Shown here in pieces: positions 28,887-39,266 of a stretch of DNA of 64,000 nt (positions are counted from its first letter, which is position 1; each line of letters opens with the position of its first letter). The translations under genes and the position numbers were made by a program. The stretch lies in the NCBI GenBank assembly GCA_015061365.1, contig SUWS01000003.1:50920-114919 (forward strand), given 5' to 3'. This DNA is from Lentimicrobiaceae bacterium (lineage in GTDB: Bacteria; Bacteroidota; Bacteroidia; Bacteroidales; F082). The notes below the pieces were generated by a model that was not told the origin of the DNA, searched no databases, and worked only from the letters and a program-made list of their open reading frames with translations.

Positions 28887-29858
28887 TTAGTCCATTGTTT
28901 GCGAAGGATGTTGCGACAACTCGAGTATCTTGTCGTATTCTTCAGGAGTTAAGTCGTTATAGAAGAAGTTTATAGGATTTACGGTCTTGTTGTTTTTTAT
29001 CACTTCGTAATGAAGGTGAGGTGCGGTTGATTTTCCTGTGTTTCCCATGGTGCCTATTTCTTGTCCTCTTTTTACCTTATCTCCTTTCTTTACCATAATG
29101 GTGTTGAGGTGAGCATAACGTGTCATATAGCCATATCCATGGTCGACGAGGATGTTGTTGCCGTAACCGTTTTTGTTCTTTTCTACTTTTTTTACGACGC
29201 CATCGCCTGTGGCGTAAATTCCTGTTCCGATGGGACCGCTGAAGTCGATACCTCCATGAAATTTCGTCACCTTATAAAACGGGTCAGTACGTTGTCCGTA
29301 ATGCGATGAGATTCTGTATATGTCGGTGTCTTTTACGGGCATGATGGCTGGAATACAGGCGAGCATCTCCGACTTGTTCTTCGCCATCTCGTAAATCTCG
29401 TCAAAAGATTTCGACTGAACGTAAAGCTGACTTGAAAGTACGTCGATTCTTTTGGCTGTGTTAATGACCATGTCTGAATTGACGTAGCCGTCTAATGCCA
29501 CATAACGGTTGGAACCTCCATAACCCGCTTTTCTCACTGATGAAGGAATTGGTTCCGATTCAAAGATTACCCTGTAAATGTTGTCGTCCCGTTCCTCCAT
29601 TTCGCCTAACAACAAATCTATTTCGTCAATTTTGTCGTTCATGATGTCGTATTGCAACCTGAGATATTCTATCTCTCGCGCCTGCATCCTCTCGGTTGGC
29701 GAACCGAAGAAATTCTGAATCAAGATAACTATGAGAAATGCTGTTGCACCCGTAGATAAAAGATATAAGACAACACTCCAGAATCTCTTCTTTTGCGATG
29801 TCTTATATTCTTCGTATTCAAGTGTCTGTGGATTGAAGATGTATTTCTTTTTTGCCAT
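28887..29858 (-). CDS. M23 family metallopeptidase
   Basis: FHGGIDFSGPIGTGIYATGDGVV ... GYMTRYAHLN ... STAPHLHYEV. Confidence 0.95.
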   Translation of the reverse strand: MAKKKYIFNPQTLEYEEYKTSQKKRFWSVVLYLLSTGATAFLIVILIQNFFGSPTERMQAREIEYLRLQYDIMNDKIDEIDLLLGEMEERDDNIYRVIFESEPIPSSVRKAGYGGSNRYVALDGYVNSDMVINTAKRIDVLSSQLYVQSKSFDEIYEMAKNKSEMLACIPAIMPVKDTDIYRISSHYGQRTDPFYKVTKFHGGIDFSGPIGTGIYATGDGVVKKVEKNKNGYGNNILVDHGYGYMTRYAHLNTIMVKKGDKVKRGQEIGTMGNTGKSTAPHLHYEVIKNNKTVNPINFFYNDLTPEEYDKILELSQHPSQTMD

Positions 29859-29924
29859 TCTCAGAATTTTGTCTTTATATGAAAAATATTCTATTAATTC
29901 TGCAAAAATAATATTTTTTTGAAC

Positions 29925-29932
29925 TAAATTTG
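29925..29932 (+). promoter_or_regulatory. -7 element TAAATTTG upstream of alaS
   Basis: TAnnTTTG consensus match. Confidence 0.5.
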
Positions 29933-29973
29933 CAAAAATTTTTTTCGATTAAATATTTAACACATTATTATAT

Positions 29974-32595
29974 ATGAAAGCAAGTGAAATTCGTAACAGC
30001 TTCTTGAAATTTTTTGAATCTAAACAGCATCTCATAGTGGCATCGGCTCCTATAGTGGTTAAAAATGACCCTACTTTGATGTTTACTAACGCAGGTATGA
30101 ATCAGTTTAAAGATGTCTTCCTCGGCAACGCTCAATATAAATCTAACAGAGTCGCCGACATACAAAAATGTCTTCGCGTGTCGGGAAAACATAACGACCT
30201 TGAAGAAGTAGGTCGCGACACTTATCATCATACTATGTTCGAGATGATGGGCAACTGGTCGTTCGGCGATTATTTCAAAAAGGAAGCTATCGCTTGGGCT
30301 TGGGAATTTCTTACTGAAGTGTTGAAAATCGACAAGAATAAATTGTACGTCACTGTCTTCGGCGGCGACGCTAAAGATAACTTAGAACCAGACAACGAAG
30401 CCTTTGAATTCTGGAAAGAACATATCGACGAGTCGAGAATAATTTACGGTAGCAAGAAAGACAACTTCTGGGAAATGGGCGACCAAGGTCCTTGCGGTCC
30501 ATGTTCTGAAATACATATCGACATCCGCGATGAAGAACAACGTAAACTTGTCGATGGTAAAGAGTTAGTAAATAAAGATAATCCGGAAGTGATCGAGATA
30601 TGGAACCTCGTATTTATGCAGTTTAACCGTATGGCTAACGGCAGCCTCGTGAACCTCGCAGCAAAACATATCGACACAGGAATGGGATTTGAACGTCTCG
30701 TCCGCGTCATTCAAAACAAGAAATCAAATTATGACACCGACGTATTCACTCCGTTAATTAATAAGGTTGCTGAACTTTCTGGTAAAGAATACGGCAAAGA
30801 AGAAATGGTAGACATTGCGATGCGTGTCATCTCCGACCACTTACGCGCTGTAAGTTTCGCTGTCGCCGACGGTCAGCTTCCTTCTAACAACGGCGCGGGT
30901 TATGTGATACGCCGCGTCTTACGTCGCGCTGTACGTTATGGCTACACATTCTTAGGTTTCACAGAGCCTTTCGTTTATAGAATCTTACCAGTCTTGGTTC
31001 AAGAAATGGGCGAACAATATCCGGAATTGAAATCGCAACAAGAATTGGTTGCTAAGGTCATCAAAGAAGAAGAAACTTCATTCTTGAGAACCTTGTCGCA
31101 AGGCATCAGACGTTTCGAGTCTTATATCGAACAAAATCCAGATGCTAAAGTCATCGACGGCGCTTTCGCATTCGAACTCTTCGATACTTACGGTTTCCCT
31201 GTCGATTTGACAAACCTCATGGCTGAAGAGAAGAATCTTACTGTCGATATGGAAGGTTTTAAAAACAATCTTGAAGAACAGAAAAACCGTTCCCGTAAGG
31301 CCGCTGAGAAATCGTCAGGCGACTGGGTCGTTGTTGTTGAAGATGACAAAGCAACAGAGTTTAAAGGTTATAACGAACTGACGACTACATCGAAGATTAT
31401 GCGTTACAGAGAAGTCATCGCTAAGAATAAGAAACATTATGAAATAGTCCTCAACGCTACTCCTTTCTATGCTGAGATGGGCGGTCAGGTCGGCGACATC
31501 GGTACTTTGACATCAGAAGATGAAGTGTTAAAAGTTCTTAACACTGTTAAAGAAAACGATTTGATTATTCATATCACAGATAAGATTCCAACAAATCCTG
31601 AGGCTGAGTTCACAGCTGTTGTCGATGTGAAGAGAAGAAAGAAGATTGAAGCTAACCACACGACAACTCACTTGATGCATGCCGCTTTACGTCAGGTTCT
31701 CGGCAATCACGTCGAACAAAAAGGTTCGTTGGTAAATGACGAGAGATTACGTTTCGACTTCAGCCATTTCTCAAAGATGACAGACGAAGAGATTAAGGAA
31801 GTTGAGCGCATCGTCAACGAGAAGATCAGAGAAGATATTTTGAACAACACATACGAAAACGTTCCTATCGAAGAAGCTAAGAACATGGGAGCTATGGCTT
31901 TGTTCGGAGAGAAATACGGCGACCATGTGAGAGTCGTTGCCTTCGATAAAGAGTATTCTGTTGAACTTTGTGGCGGTACACACATCGCATCGACAGGTCG
32001 CATCGGTTCTTTCAAGATTTTATCAGAAGGTGCCATCGCTGCTGGCGTACGTCGTATCGAAGCTGTAACAGGTGAGGAAGTGATGAACTATTTGGATCAT
32101 CAGATTGAACAGATTTCTAAGATAAAAGAAATCGTCAAGACATCAGGCGACTTGATTAAGGCGATAGAAAATCTCAACGCACAAAATCAGACATTACAGA
32201 AGAAGGTAGAGCAGATGATGCACGACAAAGCCGTTGCTGAAGCACGTAGCATCTACAACACTGCTGTCGATTATGAAGGACGTAAGTTGATTGTTGCTAA
32301 AGTTGAAGCCGACGTAAACCAGATGAGAACCATCGCTACATCAGTCAAGGAGTTGGATGCAGAAGCCATCTTGATTATGGGCGGTATTTTTGAAGCCAAG
32401 CCAGCATTATGCGTGATGATACCACAGTCGTTAGTTGATGAACGCAAGTGGGATGCAGGCGCCATGATCAGAGAAGCTGCCAAAGAAATTCAGGGCGGCG
32501 GTGGCGGTCAGAAGACACTCGCTACAGCAGGCGGAAAAAATGTCGATGGCATAGAAAAAGCTATCAACATATTGAAAAATTTCTTATCTTTGTAA
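29974..32595 (+). CDS. alaS: alanyl-tRNA synthetase
   Basis: MKASEIRNSFLKFFESKQHLIVASAPIVVKNDPTLMFTNAGMNQFKD; HTTTHLMHAALR; CGGTH. Confidence 0.98.
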   Translation: MKASEIRNSFLKFFESKQHLIVASAPIVVKNDPTLMFTNAGMNQFKDVFLGNAQYKSNRVADIQKCLRVSGKHNDLEEVGRDTYHHTMFEMMGNWSFGDYFKKEAIAWAWEFLTEVLKIDKNKLYVTVFGGDAKDNLEPDNEAFEFWKEHIDESRIIYGSKKDNFWEMGDQGPCGPCSEIHIDIRDEEQRKLVDGKELVNKDNPEVIEIWNLVFMQFNRMANGSLVNLAAKHIDTGMGFERLVRVIQNKKSNYDTDVFTPLINKVAELSGKEYGKEEMVDIAMRVISDHLRAVSFAVADGQLPSNNGAGYVIRRVLRRAVRYGYTFLGFTEPFVYRILPVLVQEMGEQYPELKSQQELVAKVIKEEETSFLRTLSQGIRRFESYIEQNPDAKVIDGAFAFELFDTYGFPVDLTNLMAEEKNLTVDMEGFKNNLEEQKNRSRKAAEKSSGDWVVVVEDDKATEFKGYNELTTTSKIMRYREVIAKNKKHYEIVLNATPFYAEMGGQVGDIGTLTSEDEVLKVLNTVKENDLIIHITDKIPTNPEAEFTAVVDVKRRKKIEANHTTTHLMHAALRQVLGNHVEQKGSLVNDERLRFDFSHFSKMTDEEIKEVERIVNEKIREDILNNTYENVPIEEAKNMGAMALFGEKYGDHVRVVAFDKEYSVELCGGTHIASTGRIGSFKILSEGAIAAGVRRIEAVTGEEVMNYLDHQIEQISKIKEIVKTSGDLIKAIENLNAQNQTLQKKVEQMMHDKAVAEARSIYNTAVDYEGRKLIVAKVEADVNQMRTIATSVKELDAEAILIMGGIFEAKPALCVMIPQSLVDERKWDAGAMIREAAKEIQGGGGGQKTLATAGGKNVDGIEKAINILKNFLSL

Positions 32596-32606
32596 GAAGT
32601 AAAATG

Positions 32607-32638
32607 TAATAGAGACGTAGAAACATGCGTCTCTATTA
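32607..32638 (+). terminator. Palindrome TAATAGAGACG...CGTCTCTATTA after alaS (AGAGACG family)
   Basis: 11-bp perfect inverted repeat. Confidence 0.7.
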
Positions 32639-32669
32639 CTTAATTTATTAACCAATAAACTAAAATATT

Positions 32670-33542
32670 ATGAGTAAAATTTCAATCAGATTTTTCAATG
32701 ATCGTGAAGTTCGTGCCGTGTGGGACGAAGAAAATTCCAAGTGGTGGTTTAATGTTGTGGATATAATAGGCGTTTTAAATGAACAGGACGATTATACCAA
32801 GAACAGAAATTACTGGAAGTATCTAAAAAATAAATTGCGAAAAGAGAACGACCAGTTGGTTAGTCGCACTAACCAACTCAAATTAACAGCTTCTGATGGA
32901 AAGAGGTATTTAACAGATACTCTCGATAGTGATGGAGTTATCGCCTTGGCAAAGAATTTCCCAAACAGTCGCTCAAATGAATTCCTCGATTGGTTTTTAT
33001 ACAGCGACAATACCATTGACGGACAAAGTAAAAAGAAAGCCTACACCTTGTTTGAAAGTGGCTTATTGGATAGCCTCGAAGTGGGAAGCATGAAATGTCT
33101 TCAGCAGATTCATGCCTATTTGTTCGGAGGGCTTTACGATTTCGCTGGAAAGATAAGAACCAAGAATATCAGTAAGGGCGGATTCACTTTTGCGCCATGC
33201 CAGTATTTTGACATTACTTTGAGAACTATTGAGAATATGCCAGAGACAACATTCGACGAGATTATGGATAAATATATCGAGATGAATGTGGCGCATCCTT
33301 TCATGGAAGGCAATGGACGAAGCACGAGAATATGGCTCGACTTGATGCTGAAACGTTCATTAAAGAAATGTGTCGATTGGAGCCGTATCAACAAGAATGA
33401 TTATCTCAACGCGATGAGCATAAGTCCTGTTGATGGGACAGAGATAAAGAGCTTGGTTGAAAACGCCTTGACGAACAAAATCAACGACAGAGAGATCTTT
33501 ATGAAAGGAATAGATTATTCGTATTATTACGAGGAGCAGTGA
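32670..33542 (+). CDS. Bro-N-like domain fused to Fic domain (putative AMPylase)
   Basis: N-term FFNDREVRAVWDEENSKWWFNVVDIIGVLNE (Bro-N-like); Fic motif HPFMEGNGRSTR. Confidence 0.85.
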   Translation: MSKISIRFFNDREVRAVWDEENSKWWFNVVDIIGVLNEQDDYTKNRNYWKYLKNKLRKENDQLVSRTNQLKLTASDGKRYLTDTLDSDGVIALAKNFPNSRSNEFLDWFLYSDNTIDGQSKKKAYTLFESGLLDSLEVGSMKCLQQIHAYLFGGLYDFAGKIRTKNISKGGFTFAPCQYFDITLRTIENMPETTFDEIMDKYIEMNVAHPFMEGNGRSTRIWLDLMLKRSLKKCVDWSRINKNDYLNAMSISPVDGTEIKSLVENALTNKINDREIFMKGIDYSYYYEEQ

Positions 33543-33584
33543 GAACTTAATTGACAATGGATAAGTTCGTAATCAAAATAAATT

Positions 33585-33615
33585 ATGAATTATGCATTAT
33601 GAATTATGAATTGCA
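33585..33615. repeat. Heptamer tract (AATTATG)n
   Basis: attatgaattatgcattatgaattatgaattg. Confidence 0.85.
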
Positions 33616-34191
33616 TCAGTGTCTCATTAAAAACTCCACGAGTTTCTGTGTAGCTCTACCTCTGTGGGAAATCTTGTTTTTCACTTCCATTGGCATCTCT
33701 GCGAAAGTCTGATCGAAGCCGTCAGGTAAAAATATCGGGTCGTAGCCGAAGCCTTTTTCTCCGTGTTGTTCCTTGGTGATGACGCCTTCCACTTTTCCTT
33801 CAAAGAGATATTGTTCTCCGTTGAGGTTAAGAGCTATCACTGTCTTGAAGCGAGCCTTACGGTTTTCGACACCTTCTAAGGCTTCTAAAAGTTTATTAAC
33901 ATTATCTTGATAAGAACAGCCTTCGCCTGCGTAACGTGCCGAATAAACGCCAGGAGCTCCGTCTAAAGCATCGACTTCCAATCCGGTGTCGTCAGCGAAA
34001 CAATCGATATGATAATTGTTTGTGACGTAATTAGCCTTAATGATGGCGTTGTCTTTTAATGTCTCTCCATCTTCAACAATATCTTCATGGCAGTTGATGT
34101 CGTGAAGTCCTAAGATGTTAAAATCTTTTAAGATAGCTCTAAGCTCTTCCAATTTATGAGCGTTGTGAGTTGCGAAAACTAAATCTTTCAT
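33616..34191 (-). CDS. rdgB: RdgB/HAM1 non-canonical purine NTP pyrophosphatase
   Basis: [18 protein letters not shown] ... [25 protein letters not shown] ... SHRGRA. Confidence 0.95.
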   Translation of the reverse strand: MKDLVFATHNAHKLEELRAILKDFNILGLHDINCHEDIVEDGETLKDNAIIKANYVTNNYHIDCFADDTGLEVDALDGAPGVYSARYAGEGCSYQDNVNKLLEALEGVENRKARFKTVIALNLNGEQYLFEGKVEGVITKEQHGEKGFGYDPIFLPDGFDQTFAEMPMEVKNKISHRGRATQKLVEFLMRH

Positions 34192-34306
34192 ATTTTCTAA
34201 GTCAACGGACAATAGTCAATAGTCTTTGTCCATAATTTTATTTATTATTATTTTTTTCTATTTTTCATTTTATAGTCAACATTCGCTGGAAGTCAGATGT
34301 GGTTGA

Positions 34307-34337
34307 AGTCTGTTGTCCGTTGTCTGTTGACTGTTGT
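34307..34337. repeat. Heptamer tract (CTGTTGT/CTGTTGA)n
   Basis: gtctgttgtccgttgtctgttgactgttgtc. Confidence 0.9.
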
Positions 34338-34340
34338 CTT

Positions 34341-35021
34341 TTACAAACTCCAGTCGATAGGTTTGATATTATGATTTATTAAATATTCATTTGTTTTAGA
34401 AAAATGATGGCATCCGAAGAAACCACGTGATGCGGATAGGGGAGAAGGGTGAACAGTTTTCAGTATGAGATGTTTGTTATGGTCGATGAGGTTTTCTTTA
34501 GCGATGGCATAGTTTCCCCAGAGTATGAAAACGAGGTTTTGTTTTTTGTCGGACAGTGCTTTTATAGCTGCGTCGGTGAAACGTTGCCAGCCTATTTTAG
34601 CGTGAGACGCGGCTTCATGGGCTCTTACTGTTAGAGAAGCGTTTAGAAGTAAGACGCCTTCTTTTGCCCATTTTTCTAAATTTCCATTCATTGGGATAGG
34701 AATATTTAAGTCTTGATTTAATTCCTTAAAGATATTTTGCAGACTTGGCGGTTTCTGTATTCCGTCTGGAACTGAGAATGCCAGTCCGTGAGCTTGTCCA
34801 TCGTTATGATATGGGTCTTGACCTAAGATAACGACTTTAACATTATCGAATGGCGTAAGATTAAAAGCGTTGAATATAAGTGGTGATGGTGGGAACACTA
34901 TATGACGTCTCTTCTCCTCAATGAGAAAATTCTTAATCTCAATGAAGTATGCCTGTTCAAATTCATTTTTCAGTACCTCGTACCATTTTTCCTCGATGTC
35001 AGGTTTCTTTATCAGTGTCAT
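34341..35021 (-). CDS. ung: uracil-DNA glycosylase
   Basis: VVILGQDPYHNDGQAHGLAFSVP ... LNASLTV ... HPSPLSA. Confidence 0.97.
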   Translation of the reverse strand: MTLIKKPDIEEKWYEVLKNEFEQAYFIEIKNFLIEEKRRHIVFPPSPLIFNAFNLTPFDNVKVVILGQDPYHNDGQAHGLAFSVPDGIQKPPSLQNIFKELNQDLNIPIPMNGNLEKWAKEGVLLLNASLTVRAHEAASHAKIGWQRFTDAAIKALSDKKQNLVFILWGNYAIAKENLIDHNKHLILKTVHPSPLSASRGFFGCHHFSKTNEYLINHNIKPIDWSL

Positions 35022-35111
35022 TAAAATTTATTTTGTAAATAATGTACAAATATCGATAAAATATCGTTACTTTGTAAAAGAAAAAATAATAATAATATAA
35101 TAGTTCAGATA

Positions 35112-35240
35112 ATGAAAAAGTTTCTTTTGTTGGTTATCACCGTGTGTTTCTTAGGAGCAGTTTTAAGTTCGTGTCATCAGACGCAGTCATGTCCTGCCTA
35201 CAACAGTTATAAGCATTATCAAAAGGAGAATGCTTTTTAA
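35112..35240 (+). CDS. small (42 aa) lipoprotein, absent from the supplied ORF track
   Basis: Hand translation MKKFLLLVITVCFLGAVLSSCHQTQSCPAYNSYKHYQKENAF*; -7 like TACTTTG upstream; terminator at 35284. Confidence 0.7.
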   Translation: MKKFLLLVITVCFLGAVLSSCHQTQSCPAYNSYKHYQKENAF

Positions 35241-35283
35241 CATTTACAGTGTTCGGAATAATTTATTAGTGTTTTTATGACAT

Positions 35284-35314
35284 AAAAAAAGAGCATCGAT
35301 TGATGCTCTTTTTT
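35284..35314. terminator. Bidirectional-looking hairpin AAAAAAGAGCATC-GATT-GATGCTCTTTTTT
   Basis: perfect inverted repeat with A/T flanks between convergent genes. Confidence 0.9.
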
Positions 35315-35332
35315 ATTATATGCGATACTTAA

Positions 35333-38317
35333 TTAGTATACCAAAATTTTTGTTGTGTTAGAAACTGTACCAGCTTGTACTCTTACGATATATGTTCCTG
35401 ATGTGAGACCATTGACATTGAAGTTAGCTGAGTGAGAACCTTCTCCGTATGTTCCTAATACTTGATTCATAACCATACGACCTGATAAGTCATAAACTTG
35501 CATTGTAACCTGAGCTTTGTCAGCAACATTGAAGTTTATTGTTGCGTCACTTACGATTGGGTTAGGGAAGATATTCATTTCAAATGATTGTGACATTGTT
35601 GGTTCTTCAATGCCAAGTTCACTTCCTGATACGAGGTAGTTGTCGCATCTGTATAAACCTCTACCGTATGTTGCGATGTATATCATGCCTTCATTGTTGA
35701 TACCTGGATAAGTTATTGTTGTAATGTCACCAATTTCATCAACTAAATATACGTAAGCATTGTCATGATTTGCTTGTAATTGTTGTTTGATTTCCATTAC
35801 AGGGACGCCTGTGATGGCTGTTGGTTTCCAAGTGTTCATATCATCTGATGTATAGACACCATTTTCAGTTCCGACGAATACTTTACCAGTTGTGCTCTCT
35901 ATTAAACTTGAATATACAGGAGCTTGAGTAGGGCTTGTTACAGCTGAGAATGTAGCACCGTCTGTTGCATGGAAGATGTAATTTTCATTACCGTAGTTAC
36001 CCAATGTAACGATTACTTCATTTGCATCATTAGGATTGATAGCGATGCTTGTGATAGCTTGACCATTGAATACTGTTCCGTCCATTTCTTCGAATGTGAT
36101 AACGCTTGGTATTGCAGGTACTGCAGGGATTGAGTCTGTTCCATCTACACCAGGTACGGCTGGAACTTCTGCTTGACCTATTGCAGCCAATTCTGTAACA
36201 GCGTCAGTCAAACCTGTTGCTTTATACAATTTACCTTCTATTGTACCTACGTATGCGATGTCGCCGTCTGCTGATATTGTAAGTGCATTTGGAATACCAG
36301 TGATTGAACCGATTTGCCACCATCTTGCTACTTCATTGAATACTAACGCATCTCTTGTCATAAAAACTTTACCTTCAACAGCGACTACCATTGTTGAAGA
36401 AATGATGTCTTGTACTTCTATTGAATCGCCGGCTGCCAATGGAGCCTCAAGTATATACTCGAATGGATATTCCGAGTTATGGCTTCTTAGCTGTATTTTA
36501 TCACCAGCAGGAATTGCCAATGTGTCTCTGTTGATATATTTTGCAAATTCAACAGCTTTAGTATCGTTATAATTTTCGAAAAGTGCTATAGGTGTTCTGA
36601 AAGCGTTGGTATTGACGATAGCTGGTTTATAAGTTGAACTTGATGATTGTTCTGTTGCTGAGTAAGCGAAGTTTTCTTTGTCATAGTCGTAACCTGCTGT
36701 TTGTGTTCTCATCAATGGAGTTCCTACTGCATTGGAACCTGTTGTAGTGACGAACATTATCTGAGGATTGATAGTTGAAATAGCACAAGGACCACCTGCT
36801 TTTGTATAATCGAATGAACCGTATGTTTCAGCTGCATTTGTAGTTGCGATATCATTAGGATAGATGGCGTTTCCTTCTGTGATGCTGTTTGTTGTTGGGT
36901 CACCAAAAACATTGATTGTACCATGATCGAGAGATCCTCCTAATGTCATATTGTTATCACCAGCGAAACCGACACTGAACATTCTTGCTACAGATGTGTG
37001 ATTTTCAGCATTGATCATATAACGGTTGCAGCCTTCAAATTGGTAACCGGCAGCCGCACTGCATGTGCCTTTGAAGATACCACCTTCGCTACCTACGAAA
37101 AATTCATTTACATTAGCTGGGTTGAAAGTGATTTCTTGGATGCCATAGTGAATGTATTGGTAGTTGTAGTAGAATGCGCCTCCTGATTGTGCGATTTGGA
37201 ATCCGGCACCGCTTGATATACATTCCATTCTGAAGATGCCTTCGCCAAATACGTCTCTCATAACCCATAAGTTCTGACCACCGATTAAAACTTTTCTTGG
37301 GTCATTAGGATATACTTTCATGGCATTGTCTAACATACCACGTGAACCGAATATGTCGTACATTGCAGTTGCTGTATAGGCTGTTTCCCAAGTCTCACCG
37401 TGATTACTTGTATAATATATGTTACCTGTTTCGCTTGAATTTTTCAGATAGGCAACATAGATATAGTTGTGATCTGATGGAGATACAGCAATAATTTTAT
37501 ATGTGTCTTCTGCAGGTAACATGTTCTCTTCACCAGTTGTGATTGCTACAAATTCGTCATTATCATCTTGCATGTAGACATCACTTCCGATGACAGCGAT
37601 GAGTTCACCATCTGAGCATACTTCGATACCGAATGCTTCACCTTCTTTGATGTTAGATGCAGTGTTGCCTTCAATCGACATGATACCTTCGTTTGTTGCT
37701 GCATAAACCTTGTTTCCGTAAACAGCCATATCATTGACGAATGCTACTGATGATGTGTTTTCAACAGGTGTTTCGCTGCCCAATTTGTAAATACCTGTAC
37801 CAACGAAACTTGTTTCATAATTGAGTTCTGACAATCCGTTTTGGTTGTGCGCTCCACGACCGTCACCTGTACCGATGTAGATTGTGCCGTCTTCTGTTTG
37901 GACCATACAACTTACCATTAAGTTCTGGCTTACAGAAGCCCATGTGATGCCGCCGTTAGTAGTCTTGAACACGCCGCCACCCATTGTACCGATGTAAATG
38001 GTTTTGTTTGTCGCATCTTGATTGTCATAAACAATACCTCTTGTCAATGAACCGTAATTATCTGGTCCTAATGAAGTCCAATTTAATTCACCATCTCTTG
38101 ATTGTGAATTTTTTGTTGCTTCAAGCATCCATGCCGGATCGATTAAACCTGTCTCCTGATTTGCACGGATACTCTTCATAAACGATTGTGCAGTAGTTTG
38201 TGATGTGCTTCTAGGATCGTATTTTCCAGAATCACCATTTGCACTAACTACAAAACTTGTTTGCGCTAAGATAATGATAGTCAAAAGCAAACTAATTGGT
38301 AAAAATCTTTTTTTCAT
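35333..38317 (-). CDS. T9SS type A sorting domain protein with BNR/sialidase-like beta-propeller repeats
   Basis: GGVFKTTNGGITWASV, YYTSNHGETWETAY; C-term EMNIFPNPIVSDATINFNV...YDLSGRMV...GLTSGTYIVRV. Confidence 0.85.
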   Translation of the reverse strand: MKKRFLPISLLLTIIILAQTSFVVSANGDSGKYDPRSTSQTTAQSFMKSIRANQETGLIDPAWMLEATKNSQSRDGELNWTSLGPDNYGSLTRGIVYDNQDATNKTIYIGTMGGGVFKTTNGGITWASVSQNLMVSCMVQTEDGTIYIGTGDGRGAHNQNGLSELNYETSFVGTGIYKLGSETPVENTSSVAFVNDMAVYGNKVYAATNEGIMSIEGNTASNIKEGEAFGIEVCSDGELIAVIGSDVYMQDDNDEFVAITTGEENMLPAEDTYKIIAVSPSDHNYIYVAYLKNSSETGNIYYTSNHGETWETAYTATAMYDIFGSRGMLDNAMKVYPNDPRKVLIGGQNLWVMRDVFGEGIFRMECISSGAGFQIAQSGGAFYYNYQYIHYGIQEITFNPANVNEFFVGSEGGIFKGTCSAAAGYQFEGCNRYMINAENHTSVARMFSVGFAGDNNMTLGGSLDHGTINVFGDPTTNSITEGNAIYPNDIATTNAAETYGSFDYTKAGGPCAISTINPQIMFVTTTGSNAVGTPLMRTQTAGYDYDKENFAYSATEQSSSSTYKPAIVNTNAFRTPIALFENYNDTKAVEFAKYINRDTLAIPAGDKIQLRSHNSEYPFEYILEAPLAAGDSIEVQDIISSTMVVAVEGKVFMTRDALVFNEVARWWQIGSITGIPNALTISADGDIAYVGTIEGKLYKATGLTDAVTELAAIGQAEVPAVPGVDGTDSIPAVPAIPSVITFEEMDGTVFNGQAITSIAINPNDANEVIVTLGNYGNENYIFHATDGATFSAVTSPTQAPVYSSLIESTTGKVFVGTENGVYTSDDMNTWKPTAITGVPVMEIKQQLQANHDNAYVYLVDEIGDITTITYPGINNEGMIYIATYGRGLYRCDNYLVSGSELGIEEPTMSQSFEMNIFPNPIVSDATINFNVADKAQVTMQVYDLSGRMVMNQVLGTYGEGSHSANFNVNGLTSGTYIVRVQAGTVSNTTKILVY

Positions 38318-38490
38318 ATCGCCTAATTTAGATATTTATTACTATTTATAATTCACCGTTTAAGGGTGCTAAATTACTATATTTTTTGAATACACGCAAG
38401 TAATTTTGTGTAAAAAAAATATTTTTTTTTATATCGTCCTACGTTGATTTTGATTGTCTTCGGCAAAGTTTGAATTATCAAATACTTATC

Positions 38491-39261
38491 TTAATATTTG
38501 ATGATTGTTGATGATGGCAGCCAACCTACACTTCCGTTAGCGATCTTTATCTTTTCCCATTCTCCGGTTTTGTCTAAGATTTTCACTTTCGAACCTTCAT
38601 GCAAAACGAAAAGGTCGACACTTGATGATGATGGCGAACTTTTTACAGTAATGGTCGGTGAAACGATAATACCTTCATTATTACTCCTCATATAGTTGTA
38701 TTTTTTTGTCGTAATACTAAAGGTGATTATTGTCAGCAATATAAGTGTGATGCATAAAAAGAACATGCTTTTTTTCAATATTCGGGTCCTTGCTGTCAAG
38801 TATAAAAATAAAGACAACAGAAGGAAACCAGTGACGATTAATGAGATGATCGACCATGTTTTGAGTGTAAATAGATTGCTGAAATTATTCCACCATGTTT
38901 TTATGAAAATCTCAGGAACAGGCTCGATCTTATCACTTATGAATGCTTTGGCGATTTCAATATTGTGTTTTGTATCCTCATTGTTTGGGTCTAATTTTAA
39001 TGATTTCTCATAATAATATATTGCCTTCGGATAATTCCTTATTTTATAGTAGCTGTTTCCTAGATTATAATATAGTTCTGGCGATGAATATCCTTTGTTG
39101 ACGATACTTTCGTATACAATGACAGCTGAATCGTAAGCGTTCTGGTTGTATAACTCATTGGCTTTAATAAATAATTCATCCGGATTTTGAGCTTTCACTT
39201 CTGGGCATAATAAGCCTCCGATGAAAAGCATTATCACTATTATGGGTGTTGTGGTCTTCAT
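38491..39261 (-). CDS. batE: TPR plus SH3 domain protein, BatE-like
   Basis: TPR NPDELFIKANELYNQNAYDSAVIVYESIVNKG; two TMs; C-terminal SH3; last gene of the bat cluster. Confidence 0.75.
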   Translation of the reverse strand: MKTTTPIIVIMLFIGGLLCPEVKAQNPDELFIKANELYNQNAYDSAVIVYESIVNKGYSSPELYYNLGNSYYKIRNYPKAIYYYEKSLKLDPNNEDTKHNIEIAKAFISDKIEPVPEIFIKTWWNNFSNLFTLKTWSIISLIVTGFLLLSLFLYLTARTRILKKSMFFLCITLILLTIITFSITTKKYNYMRSNNEGIIVSPTITVKSSPSSSSVDLFVLHEGSKVKILDKTGEWEKIKIANGSVGWLPSSTIIKY

Positions 39262-39266
39262 GTCCT

